Source: Fistulifera solaris
Taxonomy: Eukaryota > Bacillariophyta > Bacillariophyceae > Naviculales > Stauroneidaceae
Reading direction: 5' to 3'
Length of the DNA stretch: 64,000 nt
NCBI GenBank assembly: GCA_030295235.1
Contig: AP026145.1
Location: 746,501-810,500, forward strand
Position numbers and translations under genes: made by a program. Numbering within the stretch: the first letter of the stretch is position 1; the number at the start of each line of letters is the position of its first letter. Below the pieces are notes generated by a model. It was not told the origin of the DNA, did no database searches, and was given only the letters and a program-made list of their open reading frames with translations. This document shows positions 43,690-55,455 of this stretch, piece after piece.

Positions 43690-46600
43690 TTAAGATCGAT
43701 AAAACTCCTTCACTCCTACGGCGAGTTTCTCGACTGTATCTTTGGCATCACCCAAAAGCATGTCGGTATTATCTTTTAGGAAAACCGGGTTGTCGACACC
43801 GGCGTAACCAGCAGCAAGACTTCGCTTCATGACAATTACCTGCCTTGCATCCCAAACACGTAGCACTGGCATACCGGCAATCTGTGAATTCGGATCATCA
43901 ATAGCAGCCGAGTTGACGGTGTCATTGGCTGAAAGAGTGGGAATAATCATAGGCAAAAGGACGTCAATGAGGATGCAAAAGTGAACCATTGAAATAAACA
44001 ACAAATACTTACCACCAATCACTAAAGCCACATCAGTGTCACGAAAGTCGTCATTGATTTCTTCCATTTCCTCAACAATATCGTAGGGCACACCGGCTTC
44101 GGCAAGCAAGACATTAAGCTGTCCAGGCATGCGTCCCGCAACAGGGTGGATCGCAAAGCGGACGTTTTGCCATTTTGCGCAAGACTTCGACCATCTCTTT
44201 GAGAGGATACTGAGCCTGAGCGACGGCTAAACCATAACCGGGAACGATGATAACGCTTTCGGACTCAGTGAGAAGGCGAACTGTGTCATCGACGCTTGTC
44301 AAAGTTGACTCGCCCTCGAATTTCATAGCTTCGCCACCTGCTGTGCCCTTTGTTCCATAACCACCAAGAATGACACTAGTGATGTCCCGATTCATTGCAT
44401 CACACATAATTTTGGTCAACGCCGCACCAGAGCAACCAATCAAAGCACCTACTGTAGTCAGAATAGGCATGTCAAGCATAAAACCTTCTGCACACAAAGC
44501 CCATCCAGAATAGCTGTTCAAGACAGTGATAACGACAGGCATGTCCGCACCGCCAATAGACGCAGTCATGTGCCAACCCAATACTCCTGATGTGGTCAAT
44601 GCTGTAGATAACGCAGCCATTCCGGTGCCAACACCGGGAGCTCCCATCAAAACAGCACCCGCTCCTACTGTTGCCGCTCCCAGGCCCATATTGATTTGAT
44701 CACGAGCGGCAAGAGCAAGAGGCGCCGAGGGTAGGCGACCGTCTAGTTTTCCGAATGCCACAAGAGACCCCGTGAATGTCACACTGCCAATCACAGTCGC
44801 TAGGTAAATACTTGCCAAATGAACGCCATCCAACTGAGTGGTATCAGGAGTGTTAAGGTAGTCACCACAGCAGCCGCACTAGCAGCCAAGCCCACCAATG
44901 AATGGAAGGCTGCTACTGTTTGCGGCAAAGATGTGGGCTCCACCTTATGACCGATGCGATGTCCAGCCAGAGCACCTACACCCATTAAAGCTCCAATTCC
45001 AGCCGTAGTACCAAATCCAGGACTTAAGTGACCAATTGTAGAAGCAATGCCAAGAGCTACTCCAGCTTGCCCAGAAATAGCACCGAGTCTCGCCGTTTTC
45101 TGCGAAGCAAGACCTGCTATTCCGCCAATACATAACAGTCCAGCCAGCGTCGACGCCGCAGCGTCAAGCTCGGGAAACTCTGCCAGAGAAAGATCCAACG
45201 GAATAGGCAGCCAAAGCAGCGCCCGCCGGAACACCGTAGAGGTGATAGTACTCAGGAGGATCGTCTGGTCGCTTGAACATGTCCAGCATTTTTGTCGTTA
45301 CAATAAAACCACCTGAAAGAAATGAAAATCGACATCAAATTATTAGTTTTCAAACAGCAGCTCGCGTATATCGCGAAGGTAACACTCACCGACAATATTG
45401 ACCGTTGACAGCGTAGTTGCTATTGCAGCAAGAGCGGTTACGACGGGTCCGGTGCTATGAGCATATAGATGCATGCCACCTAATGCGGTTGTTCCAGAAA
45501 TGGCGTTTGTCACCGCCATGAGCGGAGAGTGCAACGCGTGGGTTACACCCATTACGACTTGAACGCCGATAACATTGGACAGCGCAAACGTAGTGAGCAT
45601 ACTAGAGAAAGCAGCATCTGGTGCTAGGGCGCCCATGCCGAGAAGAGCTGCCGCAGCATACCCCGACTGCTTCGCTCCAGCTATGTAGGGTGCTTTGTGG
45701 TCCACAACAATGTCTTGGGTAGTTTGTGCTTTTGCAGGAGGCGGTGGCGGCGTTACAGGAGCCGGTGGAGGAAACATCTTAAAATCGCGAAAGGGCATTA
45801 GTTTCTGATTCGAACGGCCATCCACTTTCAGCGTCTGCACTTACAAGTTTTCCATTTTCCACTACAAGCATACCTCGAACGGCTTCATCATTGTGATCAA
45901 TAAAATAATAACCAGCTTCTTTTGTCGTTTGCGGCCCAATACTTAACAGGAACTTGGAGATGTTGTTTGCGTACAGGTTAGATGATGTGGTCGACAAGCG
46001 ACTAGGCAAATCCGTATAACCGATGCAGGTGACTCCATTGTTTGTCACAATTTTCTGATCCGGGACTGTTGTCTCGATGTTCCCACCAGCTTCTGCAGCA
46101 AGATCGACCATCACAGAGCCATTCTTCATCCCTGCCACCATTTCTTTTGTAATCATGATCGGAGCCCTTTTACCTGGAATCAAAGCGGTCGTGATAACTA
46201 TGTCAACATCGCTGCACTGCCTAGTCAAAAGATCTTGAGCAGCTTTGTGCCATTCGGGTGACATTTCTTTCGCGTAACCCCCCGCACCCGATCCGTCTTC
46301 TTCGTAGTCCACGAGTAAAAACTGAGCACCCATAGCTTCCACTTGTTCCTTTGTGACAGGTCGCACATCAAAAGCCCGAACAATCGCTCCCATATTCTTT
46401 GCCGTTTGGATAGCTGCTAAGCCGGCTACTCCCGCTCTGTTGTTTAGTAGAGAAAAATGCAAGCGTCAGACGAAGTTCGAGGTGAATCAATGCGAAATTT
46501 CAAACTCAACTCACCCAATGACCAGCACTTTGGCGGGAGGAACCTTTCCGGCCGCCGTCATTTGCCCGGCGAAAAAACGCCCAAACTCGTGACTTGCTTC

Positions 46601-47240
46601 GAGAACGGCACGATATCCAGAAATATTGGCTTGCGAAGACAACGCATCGTAGGTCTGTCCGCGACTGAGGGTACGAGGAATGCAATCCATGGCAAACGCA
46701 GTCGCGCCTTGGTCTTGAGTTGTTGCACGAGTGCTTCGTTCTGACGAGGCCACAGAAACGAAACAATCGTACGATTCTCCAAGGCTTTGACCTGCTCCGG
46801 CGTGGGAGGTCTCAACTATTGATCGTAAAACGAAACAATGTTAATCATCGGTCAGCAGAACGAAAAAAAATCGAAAGTTTCAAATAACTTACCTTCAGAA
46901 CAATGTCGGAATCTTTCCACACATCGTCAACGATGGTCGCACCCGCCGCTTGATAGGCTTCATCCGTAAAGTGTGCACCTTCTCCGGCACCCTTTTCGAT
47001 CAAGACTTGAAATCCAGGCTTCACCAGCCGAGTCACCGACTCGGGGGATGCCGCAACGCGTCGCTCCAACGGAAAGGTTTCTCTCGCGACACCGACTTTT
47101 AAGCTTGAATAAGAAATACCTTTCGGCTTTCCTTCTTCTTTCAAGGACGTACTCGTGAAGTATCGAAACGCCAGAGAGGCCGCCGGCACCGTACGGTCTA
47201 GCACACTGAGGCGTACGAGACGCCCCACCTGCAACACCAT
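43690..47240 (-). CDS. NNT: Proton-translocating NAD(P) transhydrogenase, alpha-beta fusion (frameshifted)
   Basis: Inner mitochondrial membrane enzyme that couples hydride transfer from NADH to NADP+ to proton movement. Five exons: 47240-46893, 46815-46515, 46436-45390, 45312-44013 and 43928-43690, all with GT-AG introns. The presequence is basic ([20 protein letters not shown]). The NAD-binding domain I ([20 protein letters not shown]) comes first, then multiple membrane helices, then the NADP domain III ([30 protein letters not shown]). This is the same order as the animal fusion, unlike the reversed Entamoeba arrangement. Frame breaks lie near 46716-46730, 45801, 45195, 44853 and 44165-44168; the conserved protein resumes immediately after each. 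The start region diverges from a coiled-coil gene. Confidence 0.93.
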
Positions 47241-47769
47241 TCTTTTGTCGATCTGCCGCCGAACGATTACCGACGAGGCTCTTACAACAACTTTCTCCTC
47301 TTAATGCCTACTGACGAGGAATCGTTCTCGTTGCTATCGTCGCCACTGACACAGCTTTCTTGACAAAATGAAAGATCCGATTTCATTCGCCATGGGCGGC
47401 GAAATTTGCATGCGGAAAGATCTTTTGCGAACGCACACAAAAACAGTGAGCCGCCGCACACTGATCCTTTGTGTACTTCGGTTTCGGTATTCCGTTGTCT
47501 TTCTGATTCAAATGTATATCGTATCGGTATCGATTCCACTATTTGCAGTACGTGCGGCATTGCTCCATTGCAAATTGCAATGGACGAAACACTCTCGACG
47601 CGATCCTTTCATTCGGCAAGAATTATTCTTCGAAGAACGCTTTGACTTTCCTTTCCCGCAGCATTTTTCCCTCCGCACCCCAGCAGCACTCACAAATGAC
47701 GAAGCATCCGCAGCGGATACCATCTTCTTCCGGGGATCCGTGTGAACCACAGCACTTCTTTCCTCAATT
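47241..47769. promoter_or_regulatory. Divergent promoter region
   Basis: 529 bp shared by the transhydrogenase (-) and the coiled-coil gene (+). Only spurious ORFs; no specific element is recognised. Confidence 0.35.
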
Positions 47770-49410
47770 ATGGTCAACAACAGTAACACGCAAGGCAACG
47801 CGGCCGAGTCCTTCGAAATGGGGATTCTGGCGTTTGGAACCTCCGTGACGGTCACGGACGAAGTGCGACGTTCCGTTGAAAAGGAAACGGAACTTTTGGA
47901 AGAATCAATTCAACAATTGCGCGCGAAAATCAAAACCGAAGAAAAGGTCGGCGAGGAGCTTCGTCGCAGTCGCCTCAGCAGCGGGAAAGAAACACGGGAC
48001 ATTCTGCAAGGTTCGACAGAAAACTTGAGCTCTCTCCATTTCACTGTTGACTTTTTGCAGGAATTGCACAAATCATTCACCTTGGAATTGATGGATCCGA
48101 CAGCCGAACCGGGCGCAGATGACGCGACGAAACACGTGCACGGGATTTCATTGGTCGATATTCAGGCAGAGATAGCCGAGCAACAACGGGAACTCGATAC
48201 CTTGCACGAGGAGGGACTGACTCATGTCCAAAGTTTGTCGTTGTTGAAGGAAAAGAAAGCTGCCGTGACGGAGGAGATGGAGGCCTTGAAAAGTCGCATC
48301 GTTGACGACAAGCTGGAGGAGCAGAACACGGAATGGGACGCCAAAATTCGCCTCGCCAAGCAAGAACTCGATAACGAGATGAATCGCCGGAGCTCTTTGA
48401 TTGCTAGTCTCGAAGATGCGAAGCAGCAAAACGACGCACTCGAACAAGAAAAAGGCAAGCTGGTAAGTCTATTCTTGACATATAATGATCAAGTTGTCTC
48501 AAGATTCTGACAAGTGTTTTGTAATTCGGGTTTGCAGTTGGCGGAGCTTAACGAGAATACCGATGCTTTGCAGGCGGAACAAGAAGCTCGTGAAAAGCAT
48601 CGGTCGGAGATGGAAAAGAAAAATTGGACAAGCAGGTCGTCTTGCAACGCTTGAATGCCGAGAGGTCAAGTAACGCATCGCGAATTGCCGAGCTCAAAGC
48701 GCATTTGGAAGAAGCAAAGAAGCTAGTTGATCTTCGAGAAGGACTCAAAACGAAACGCGAAGCGGCTCGTGCAACGCGGTTGGAGTTGCACAATGAGAAG
48801 AAAAACGCTCGAGATCGAGCTCGCGTCCATCAAAGAACTCGCGGCGAAAGCCAAGGCAGAAGATTTTATGGTTGAGGAATCGATGCGGGAAGTTGATGTG
48901 TTGCGTCAGCAGAATGATGAAACGCAGGCTAAGCAGGTGTTGCCTGGGGAACGTGAATACGAAAGTCTCCTTCAGCAGGAGATTGAGCTGAAGTCGTTGC
49001 TCGGAGACGCTCAAAATGATCCAACTTTCATTGATCTAAAGATTACGATCGATAATCTACAGCAGCGACTCGATGATGTGAAGAAAGAATGCTCGGAGTA
49101 TTCTGCCGAACAGGAGAAGAAAAAAGATGGAGAAGGACGAGCTCGACGCTAAAGCGGAAAGTCACCAGAACTCAATCTCCGCCGAAATTCAAGGCTTACA
49201 GGAAGAGCTTTCTGCCGTGCAAGAAGATAATGCCGAGGTCGAAAATTCCATCAATGGGCTCCGTCGCAAGATTCATGACAAAAGTGGAGGGAAGGAGCTT
49301 GCCTTGCTCAAGCAGAAGCTTCGTATCTATCAGCAAGGCGCTGACTTGCTAAAGTTGACAGCCAAAAGGAGAAACGCATCCTTAACCACGATTCTGATCA
49401 TTTCGACTAA
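47770..49410 (+). CDS. Coiled-coil protein of unknown function (frameshifted)
   Basis: About 520 residues. Exon 1 is 47770-48462 and exon 2 is 48538-49410; the intron has a GTAAGT donor and TTTGCAG acceptor in phase 0. After a short non-helical start (MVNNSNTQGNAAESFEMGIL) the sequence is almost entirely charged heptad coiled coil rich in Glu, Lys, Leu and Gln. Frame breaks occur at the A runs near 48619-48623 (base missing), 48800-48805 (extra), 49120-49127 (extra) and 49363-49367 (missing). Following the shifts, the protein ends KKEKRILNHDSDHFD at 49410 rather than running into the low-quality frame to 49561. It might be cytoskeletal or kinetochore-related, but nothing specific supports that. 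Confidence 0.65.
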
Positions 49411-49770
49411 TCTATGCTTACATCTCGGACAATCTTTGCTTGCTTGCTTGCTTGGTGGTGGTGGTTGTTTGCGAAAGTCTAGCGGCTGTGACGTGCTCAA
49501 GCTAAGTGCTGATTCCCTCGTTTGTGCCTATAGCTGTATGCCCTATAATCAAATATTTTGAGTCTGCATACCTGATAGTTTCTAGAAATTTGTTGCTTCA
49601 CTATAGCAGTTTTTGCCATAATAGAATCCGGAAAACTTAGTACAAGTGCCGGTGCGACTCGAGGAGAGATCTACCGACGCGGCGGTGCACTATTATATTC
49701 TGTTCATTAACCCTGTTGTCACATAAGTGCCCTTCTTTTCCCAGTATAGCGCTTAGGCTTTACCTCAAAG
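49411..49770. other. Intergenic
   Basis: Downstream of the coiled-coil gene and upstream of uracil phosphoribosyltransferase. Contains a short run of direct gcttgctt repeats at about 49436-49455. No gene is recognised. Confidence 0.4.
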
Positions 49771-50515
49771 ATGTCAAGCGGGTTGCATCCTAACCTCACC
49801 CTCGTCCAGAGCAAGGCGTTGCGCTTACTCTTTACGAAACTACGGGGTAAGAAAACAAAGATCACCTTCCGAGCAGTTCTTCCGAAGAAGCCTCATCTTT
49901 CAATACATTTCAACCTGTGAAACTCCAGATAAAAACACTTCTCAGGTCGACTTCGTTCAATATTCGAAACGGCTGATGCGCTTGCTGGTGGAGGACACGC
50001 TGGCAAGTCTACCAACAGTTGAAATAGAAAGGCAAACACCAACCGGTTTGTTTAAAGGACTCGAATCCACGACAATTCCGTCCCAAACCTGCGTCGTTTC
50101 CATTATGCGGAGTGGCGATGCTTTACTGGAATCCTTCCGCGAAGTAGAGCCTGCCTTTAAGGTGGGAAAAATTTTGATTCAAAGGGACGAAGCCAGTGCT
50201 GACAAGACAGCACAGTTCTTCTATGAGAAACTACCTCCGGGCATCCACGAGATGAATGTTATCTTGTGTGATCCCATGGTGGCCACGGCTGGATCGGCCA
50301 TCGCTGCCTTGGATTTATTGTGCCAAGTCAAACACGTCGATCCGAGCCAAATTACGTTTGCGACTATTATATGTGCCCCCGAAGGTTTGGGAGTACTGGC
50401 GCGAAAGTATCCTGAAGTCAAGATTGTCACAGCTGCCATCGATGAAAGCTTGAACGATGAAAAGTTTATTGTGCCCGGCTTGGGTGACTTTGGAGATCGA
50501 TTCTATGGAACGTGA
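49771..50515 (+). CDS. UPP: Uracil phosphoribosyltransferase
   Basis: Pyrimidine salvage: uracil plus PRPP gives UMP. 220 residues from two exons, 49771-49846 and 49929-50515. The 82-bp intron is GTAAGA...CCAG. Exon 1 gives MSSGLHPNLTLVQSKALRLL and joins to DKNTSQVDFVQYSKRLMRLL, the usual UPRT amino end; the ATG at 49976 alone would lose that part. The PRPP-binding segment is CDPMVATAGSAIAALDLL, preceded by SIMRSGDALLESF. The ending GLGDFGDRFYGT is the uracil-binding carboxyl terminus. No targeting peptide is seen, suggesting a cytosolic enzyme. It is convergent with the next gene, 63 bp away. Confidence 0.94.
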
Positions 50516-50578
50516 AGCAAAGATAACTATAATTTTTTTTATAATAAATGACTTGTATTATCTGCGTTTCATTCACTT

Positions 50579-51597
50579 TCATGCTTGACCCGTAATGAAA
50601 GGACTACTGGGAGAGGAAGGACGAAACACCGGCTGCAAACCCGTCTCAAATTGCTTCAACTCGTCGGAATCAATTCCGTAGCTTTCTCCAATAATCACAC
50701 GCGCTTCCTTCGCCACCGTGCGGCAGGATTCTACCATCATGGCCGCGGACTCACGATCGGTACCTCCCGATTGTTCAACCGTTCGAATTTGCAAGACGGC
50801 CGTTTCCAAGGCTTTGATGAATTGTTCCAAAGATACAAGAGTAGCAGCGTTCGTGTTTTTCAATTCGAGTGTTTGACCAGTGGGCGTGGTAATCGTATTG
50901 GCTTGAGGTGTCAAATAGTGGCGGTATAAATTGGCCCGAATGGAATCTTGTTGTGTACGGAGCAACTTGTTCAAGAGTGCCATGCCCGGATCGAGATTCT
51001 TCTCTACTTCTTCCTGACATCGTGTGTATATATGCTGCAGAACCTGTAATCGACTAGCTGCTCCCTCTTCTTCGGAAGGTTCGTCTCGCATCGCATCCTT
51101 CATATTGATTGTCATGACGTTGAAAAAAGCGGCATCGAGACGCCCTTCCCGAGCGGCTTTGCCAATCAGCGAATCTAGTTTGCGAACCTCACCGGCCTCC
51201 AGCAACGACTTCAGCGTTTGGGTGGCCGTTTCTAGCTGCTCTTGCAATAAATGGTTGAGACCACGCGCCACTTTCTGCACCGAATTGTGGTGGTGTCCTT
51301 CGGCCTGTCGAAGCTTTAGCAGCAGTTTTGGTGGAAGTGTAGAGAGAGTCTCCAAAAGGACTTGAGAGAGAGGTTTATCGGCGGTAACTTGGGAATATAT
51401 TCGTTCGATTGCATCAATTTCTTCATCGGAAAATAAAAGGGACGACTCCTCTGGCGACGAAGCGGATTGTCCGATTTGGGTCCGCCATAAATAAGAGAAG
51501 GCGCCAGTAATACGCAAAGCCGGGGGCGTCGAAAGCCACGCTTCAACCGAAAGAGGCTCAGTCCCAAAAGGCATAAAAACAGCCAGGGGCCTTTCAT
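50579..51597 (-). CDS. Putative plastid-targeted protein of unknown function
   Basis: About 338 residues. The intact frame starts at 51574 (MPFGTEPLSVEAWLSTPPAL). A frame one base over starts at 51597 with a strong signal peptide, MKGPWLFLCLLGLSLF. If one T is missing from the coding-strand T run at 51550-51552, the two join to put the signal peptide directly before SVEA|WLSTP, an acceptable diatom plastid cleavage motif with an aromatic residue at +1. The mature part is helical (KPLSQVLLETLSTLPPKLLL, GLNHLLQEQLETATQTLKSL), with a Ser/Pro-rich end. No domain is recognised. The corrected start is inference. Confidence 0.65.
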
Positions 51598-52427
51598 GCT
51601 GTTGCGACAGAGGATGGTTGATAGGGATTGGTTGATTGGTCGTAATTCGTAGTTTTTGTAATGTCGTCGACTCCTCGACTATTACTCCTCGTTACGTATT
51701 TGCTTGGATGTGTGTGCGGGAAAAACGTCACACTTACACTTTTACTATAAGTTAGGAACCCGTACGACTCTATAAAATGTTGGTCGCGAAACTTGAAACG
51801 CCAATTTTTTTTTAAAAGAAACTGCATGTTGTCAGCCTCGACAAAAGTAGAGTGTCGCCTTCTAATGCTTCGCAACGAGCTATCACATAATTAGGCACGC
51901 AAGCATCTGCTGGTCATGTTTTCCTTGTAGTTGATGTCTGCGACGGTACTAGTAGAAAGGCATCGCATCGGAAGGTTAGGTGCCGTCCCTGCGTCGCACG
52001 AATTCATCGCACATTACCGCAATCTTCCATTCTTTCCTTGCAAAAGACAGACATACTACAACAGCCATTAATTGATGCAGCTATGGTTGAGTTTATTGGA
52101 TGAATAATCACTTATCATTTATCATTATCAAGTCGATAGATAGGGACCTTCAACGTCATGGAAAAACGCTGCTGAAAATTTAACACGGAGCGCCGTTTTT
52201 TTGATGTCCGTTAAGGTTAGCGACTTTGGGGTCTACTATATAGCGTTTGTGTATAAAACGTGCTCACTTCACGCGTGACTGAAATTGAAAACCGTTTCGC
52301 CGTGGAAACGCTTCACAAAAGAAAACCGCATCACGTCAACCAAACAACAACATGCCACTTTTTGATCATAATTTCATCCTCACAAAAAATCAAATTGATT
52401 CATTTCGCATTAAACTCCACAAACATC
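51598..52427. promoter_or_regulatory. Intergenic with TATA-like elements for the next gene
   Basis: TATATAG at 52237-52243 and TATAAAACGTG at 52252-52262 lie 165-190 bases before the ATG at 52428. Another copy of the same 11-mer is found before the secreted-protein gene at 55456. Otherwise there is nothing coding. Confidence 0.4.
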
Positions 52428-52838
52428 ATGAGCCTCCACGTGCTTTCTTCGGTTCCCTGTGATCGCAAACGACAGCCTCATCGCCCGACGATCGAAGTGC
52501 AGGCGAGGATCAGGTCGAAGGAGAACGTCGCTCGTTATTTTCGAATGCTACGTATCGCGCGTAACAAGCTCCAAAGGGCCCTGTATACAATCGAAGAAGG
52601 TGAGATGGATGAAATGCCTGGTGCTCCTCGTGTGACGATTCGAAAGCGACCCATGAAGGAAGCGCCCGTCGTCAAAAAGAGTCCTACTTTCAGACGCGCC
52701 ATCAGCAAAAAGCGACAACATCGTCGTTTCAAGGCCATGGACGAGGATGACTTTTCCAAGATTACCATGGTGTGTGAAGATCTTCACGCCTCTTGGGCAC
52801 GGTCTCATACTCGAAGTCCAACTATTTGGAATCACTAA
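52428..52838 (+). CDS. Small basic protein, tandem paralogue 1
   Basis: 136 residues starting MSLHVLSSVPCDRKRQPHRP; the in-frame ATG at 52260 lies in leader sequence. It is rich in Arg and Lys, with a helical middle (VARYFRMLRIARNKLQRALY) and an acidic carboxyl motif (RRFKAMDEDDFSKITMVCED). The 50 bases before the ATG and both protein ends resemble the gene at 53456. No known domain, signal peptide or membrane segment is seen. The basic composition suggests nucleic-acid or protein binding, but this is a guess. Confidence 0.65.
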   Translation: MSLHVLSSVPCDRKRQPHRPTIEVQARIRSKENVARYFRMLRIARNKLQRALYTIEEGEMDEMPGAPRVTIRKRPMKEAPVVKKSPTFRRAISKKRQHRRFKAMDEDDFSKITMVCEDLHASWARSHTRSPTIWNH

Positions 52839-53455
52839 TCTTGATCGCTCCTGATCTGGCATTGCTTCCGGTTACCTGGTGCATAGATATACATGACATA
52901 AAGCGAAGTTGAATAAATCTGTTGAATCATGTGGTAGTTTAAGCTTGCAATTAGGTTTACAACCTCGGCATCAACACATTTGTTATTCTTTATAAATCTA
53001 ATTCCGATCTTCAAGGGAAATTCCAGCTTTCGAATTCTCTCATGAGCATCCATCTAGGACGAAAGCGTAACACTATCTGTCATGGTCGATGCACCGATGA
53101 GAGATCTCGGACAACATCGTCCATTTACGACAGTTGCGGCGTTTTGTTTTCGTGTTGCATGAAAACTGCACGGTTTACGGTGCGGGTTTGGCAGAACACG
53201 GTATTCTAGTATGTAAGTTAAGTACCAGTACGGTTCGATGTAAGATTTTATCTGAGGCAGTTCGACACTGTGCGCGCCGGCTGACGCTCGAAAACGACAA
53301 GACTTGAAAAAATGAAAACTGTTCCGCTCGTCTCCGCGGAAACGGACGAAAACCGCACGGTTTCCACGAAAGAATAATGAACATCTCATCACAACTTTAA
53401 GCTCACAAAAAGCAAATCGACTCACTTTGCATTCGATCAAACCCTCAAAAGCATC
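52839..53455. other. Intergenic between the two small paralogues
   Basis: The last 120 bases before 53456 resemble the leader of the gene at 52428, including ctcacaaaaa(n)caaat and a closing catcATGA. The rest holds nothing recognised. Confidence 0.45.
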
Positions 53456-53845
53456 ATGATTTACCCCTTGGTTTCTTCGGCTGGCGCGAACAAGCAGAGT
53501 GTTGATAAGCTCTCGTTGGTAGCCTCTTCGCTCTCCATCGACAACAAGGAGAACAGCATTAAGATCTCTCGTCATCGTCGAAATCCAAGCAAGCAAAGCA
53601 ACGACTTTTCTACCGTCATGTCCACCAATATGGGTGGCAATATCTTTGATCTCAATGCTGCTCTTCGTTTGGAAGAGGAAAAAGGCAAGCCCATACTGAA
53701 AAAAGCACATCGACGAACCCAAGCTACCGATTGGAGTGAGCTTCGTGGCATCTCCCAACACCGTCGCTCCTCGGCTCTGTCAAAGGAGGATTTTATGGAG
53801 ATCTTGGACATGGTCGGCGATGATCTTCTGAGTTCTTGTCTATGA
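53456..53845 (+). CDS. Small protein, tandem paralogue 2
   Basis: 129 residues starting MIYPLVSSAGANKQSVDKLS. It ends ISQHRRSSALSKEDFMEILD then MVGDDLLSSCL, parallel to the end of paralogue 1 (QHRRFKAMDEDDFSKITMVC, then EDLHASW). It has a Ser/Asn-rich first half and a basic middle (KKAHRRTQATDW). The shared leader and ends with a diverged centre suggest an old tandem duplication. No domain or targeting signal is recognised. Confidence 0.65.
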   Translation: MIYPLVSSAGANKQSVDKLSLVASSLSIDNKENSIKISRHRRNPSKQSNDFSTVMSTNMGGNIFDLNAALRLEEEKGKPILKKAHRRTQATDWSELRGISQHRRSSALSKEDFMEILDMVGDDLLSSCL

Positions 53846-54018
53846 GATCTGGGCAAGACCCCTTTTATGATGCGGCATTATTTCTAAGATACAACTAAAA
53901 AACGTTACTAAAATACAAATTCTAAAATATATTGTTGTTAGCTCATTCGTATTAATATTGGACGCATTAGACAGGGCACGCACTCTTTAGTTAGTTATTC
54001 ATTCGCGAAGAAATGCAT

Positions 54019-54867
54019 TCATTCAAAGCTCTTGGCCTCCTGCGGTAATTGAGCATCAAGAAACTTCTTTTGCAATGAATTAGCCCAAAAACGAGCTATG
54101 ATAAGTCTAATGACTCGCCGATCCGAAGAAAAACCCGCACTGGCTTTGCCCAAGATCTTTCCCCCATCGTCCACCTCACCTTGGTCATGATTGTCGTCTT
54201 GGCTCTCATTGGATGTCTTGCTGGAGCGCTGCAGCAATTTTGGTCCACCGAGAGATTTCATGCGATTGAGCCAGATCTGTAAAACTTCCTTTGAAATAAT
54301 CCCATCGGAAACCATATTCCGTATCGTAAAACCGCCCTGTCTCACAAATGCTAAACTCTTTTCAAACTCTGTTTCGTCGGGCCCTCTCCCATCATCAGGA
54401 TAACCAGTCATATCGAAGAAAGCTACTTGCTCAACAATAGCACAAAGAACTACCCCAAATGCGGAGTGAATATTGTACTTCTGTCGAACTTCGTCCATAA
54501 TTTCGTTTCTTGCTAGCTGGAAATGCCGTCTCCAGAAAGAAGCGTCTTGATCATGACACCATTGCACAAATGCCTCTTCGTGCGTGTCCCAAAACTCTCT
54601 ATAAGAAGACATGTCTGCTTTTAACTTTTGTCGCAACCGCACCCTGTCCGACCAAACTTGATCACGGAGATCCGGAGGCCAGGGACTGTCATCGAGGGCC
54701 TTGATTTCCGCGTTCGCTTGATCTGTCTCCAAATCGGTCATGGCTGTGATGAGATCGGCAGTTCCATTCGGAAGAAAATGCACAAAACCACAACAAGCAC
54801 ACGATCCGCCGGATACATAATCAAACAAGACACGATCGGTCAACCACTCGTCGGTGTATCGAGGCAT
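54019..54867 (-). CDS. Conserved-looking hypothetical protein
   Basis: 282 residues (MPRYTDEWLTDRVLFDYVSG). A Cys cluster, SCACCGF, lies at about 23-29. A charged helical region with many Trp and Asp follows (WDTHEEAFVQWCHDQDASFW), then FGVVLCAIVEQVAFFDMTGY, a polar segment and a C-terminal helix. The composition and codon pattern look genuine, but I recognise no family. No signal peptide is seen. The Cys cluster could bind a metal, which would need more than these three cysteines to be convincing. Confidence 0.6.
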   Translation of the reverse strand: MPRYTDEWLTDRVLFDYVSGGSCACCGFVHFLPNGTADLITAMTDLETDQANAEIKALDDSPWPPDLRDQVWSDRVRLRQKLKADMSSYREFWDTHEEAFVQWCHDQDASFWRRHFQLARNEIMDEVRQKYNIHSAFGVVLCAIVEQVAFFDMTGYPDDGRGPDETEFEKSLAFVRQGGFTIRNMVSDGIISKEVLQIWLNRMKSLGGPKLLQRSSKTSNESQDDNHDQGEVDDGGKILGKASAGFSSDRRVIRLIIARFWANSLQKKFLDAQLPQEAKSFE

Positions 54868-55455
54868 CTCAGAAATTCTATCCTTCGCGCTTTCTTATCA
54901 TCCGCTTGTGGCTGCCTACTAACTCAAATGGAATGGAAGGTGAATAATCGAAGATTCGTTGAATAATGTGAGTTGCTAAGCAAGCACGAGAAAAGATTTT
55001 GCATTGTCTTCGCGCATCTCCATCACTTCGTTGACTTCGATCTCCAACGGCCCGCTGTATGTGTTCTTTGCGATGGCCAAAACGCGACTTGAAAAGCAAG
55101 AAAGGAAGAAACAAGGATACTACTTCATAAGTTATAGTTCATAGTTCGGAGATATTCCCATTTCACGAAACCAAATTTCGCTATAGTAACAAACTACAAT
55201 ACATTAGATAGTCTGGCGAATTTTTATCATCAGTTATCTATAAAACGTGAAAACGCGGGGCGTCCTCGTCCACCTTCAAATATTTTTCAAACGGACGGCT
55301 CAACACGACTTTTACACGTTTGTTCAGAATTATTTCCTTTGGCTTCACAAACTCCACCCTCCAACTGCGATAGATCGATGCATTCGCAACAAAACAACCT
55401 CTGTTCTTATTCATATCGTCGGCAATTGTAAATTACAGCATCGATACCAAACATC
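54868..55455. promoter_or_regulatory. Divergent promoter region with a TATA-like element
   Basis: TATAAAACGTG at 55239-55249 lies about 207 bases before the ATG of the secreted protein at 55456. No gene is seen. Confidence 0.4.
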
